Position numbers and translations under genes: made by a program
NCBI GenBank assembly: GCA_048201935.1
Contig: DBFBGR010000005.1
Coordinates: forward strand, 1-22,460
Length of the DNA: 22,460 nt
Direction of reading: 5' to 3'
DNA from: MGBC124762 sp048201935
GTDB taxonomy: Bacteria > Bacillota > Clostridia > Oscillospirales > Oscillospiraceae
The notes under the pieces: model-generated
The model's database searches: none
What the model was told of the DNA's origin: nothing
The model's input: the letters and a program-made list of their open reading frames with translations, nothing else
Shown: positions 22,151-22,460 of the stretch, in pieces
Layout: each line of letters starts with the position of its first letter
Position numbering within the stretch: the first letter of the stretch is position 1

Positions 22151-22186
22151 GAAACAGCCTCCTGTCATCAGACAGGAGGCTGTTTC
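22151..22186. terminator. Bidirectional terminator between gap and the XRE gene
   Basis: GAAACAGCCTCCTGTC (22151-22166) pairs perfectly over 16 bases with GACAGGAGGCTGTTTC (22171-22186), loop ATCA. TTTATT follows on the + strand and TTATTG on the - strand, so it serves both convergent genes. Confidence 0.93.
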
Positions 22187-22187
22187 T

Positions 22188-22412
22188 TTATTGCTTTGAT
22201 CTGGGATAGGGACTGCGCTCATCGGTCAGACCCAAGAGGTAATCCACACTGGTGCGATGAAACCGCGCAAGCTTGATGAGTACATCGCTGGGAATGTCCC
22301 GCAGACCCAGTTCGTAGTACGAGTAGCAAACCTGAGAGCATTGAAGATAGGCGGCCAGATCCTGCTGGCGCAGATCTCGGTCTTCTCGCAGGTCACGGAT
22401 GCGTTGGTACAC
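22188..22412 (-). CDS. XRE-family helix-turn-helix regulator (74 residues)
   Basis: A minimal Cro/C1-type DNA-binding protein. The five-helix HTH covers about residues 3-62, with the recognition region at about 14-37 (LRQQDLAAYLQCSQVCYSYYE), followed by IPSDVLIKLARFHRTSVDYLLG, the usual last two helices of the family. No effector or oligomerisation domain is attached, and no toxin or phage gene is visible nearby, so the targets are unknown. The start is a GTG at 22412; its ribosome site (GGGGTGG region, complement of about 22424-22430) is weak. The stop codon abuts the gap terminator. Confidence 0.88.
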   Translation of the reverse strand: MYQRIRDLREDRDLRQQDLAAYLQCSQVCYSYYELGLRDIPSDVLIKLARFHRTSVDYLLGLTDERSPYPRSKQ

Positions 22413-22444
22413 GATAGCACACCACCCCGATCAGAGATGGTTTC

Positions 22445-22450
22445 AGTATA
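22445..22450 (-). promoter_or_regulatory. Possible -10 element of the XRE gene
   Basis: TATACT on the - strand (complement of 22445-22450), 5 of 6 to TATAAT, 32 bases before the GTG. The -35 would fall beyond the window end, so the promoter cannot be confirmed. Confidence 0.35.
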
Positions 22451-22460
22451 GATAAAACAT

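Noticed and set aside
22257..22451. Open frame on the + strand over the XRE gene
   Set aside because: It is antisense to a clear HTH protein, without a ribosome site or motif.
1..22460. tRNA, rRNA, CRISPR arrays, insertion sequences, phage or defence genes
   Set aside because: I looked for cloverleaf arms, regularly spaced repeats, transposase motifs and toxin-like pairs and saw none; the isolated XRE gene alone does not support a mobile element.

Overview
The window reads as a chromosomal segment from a high-GC, spore-forming member of the Clostridia. It is most like the Oscillospirales (the Flavonifractor / Lawsonibacter / Intestinimonas type). This placement is inference. It rests on the Firmicutes-type gene order around priA-def-fmt-rsmB-rlmN-prpC-prkC-rsgA, on sporulation genes (SpoVM, a SipL-like protein), and on strongly G/C-ending codons. 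No rRNA, tRNA, CRISPR array, insertion sequence, phage gene or origin was seen. Gene density is very high; the longest gene-free gap is about 277 bases, upstream of gap.

Region 1 (5-10798, + strand) is a long housekeeping operon: gmk, rpoZ, priA, def, fmt, rsmB, rlmN, prpC, prkC, rsgA. Genes overlap (TGATG, ATGA) or lie within about 45 bases of each other. It combines nucleotide metabolism (Gmk), RNA polymerase omega, replication restart (PriA), initiator formyl-Met handling (Fmt, Def), rRNA/tRNA methylation (RsmB, RlmN), the Ser/Thr phosphatase-kinase pair that senses muropeptides, and ribosome-assembly GTPase RsgA. Compared with Bacillus subtilis, coaBC, rpe and thiN are absent from the cluster.

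Region 2 (10799-12572, + strand) is a sporulation block. A 23-codon gene with an excellent ribosome site matches SpoVM, the curvature-sensing peptide that anchors the spore coat. It is followed by a 505-residue SPOCS-LysM protein resembling SipL, the SpoIVA partner described in Clostridioides difficile. A sigma-E-like promoter lies between them and a strong terminator closes the block.

Region 3 (12572-14892) holds a uridine-phosphorylase-family gene translationally coupled to a patatin-like phospholipase, with its own sigma-A-like promoter. A 58-codon gene on the opposite strand overlaps the patatin 3' end. A predicted small lipoprotein diverges from it.

Region 4 (14918-19794): fhs (formate-tetrahydrofolate ligase) on the - strand diverges from a four-gene + strand operon with overlapping genes: YerC/TrpR-like regulator, class I methyltransferase, redox chaperone Hsp33, and an LCP cell-wall glycopolymer ligase.

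Region 5 (19808-22460): a cytosolic histidine-kinase-like protein on the - strand appears to have arginine where the phospho-acceptor histidine should be. It diverges from gap (GAPDH, + strand). A small XRE-type regulator on the - strand closes the window. Convergent gene pairs share perfect-stem, probably bidirectional terminators.

Most of the window is conserved core biology. The items most worth attention are the very short spoVM gene next to the SipL-like gene, the kinase lacking a phospho-acceptor histidine, and several small or unassigned genes and operator-like repeats.
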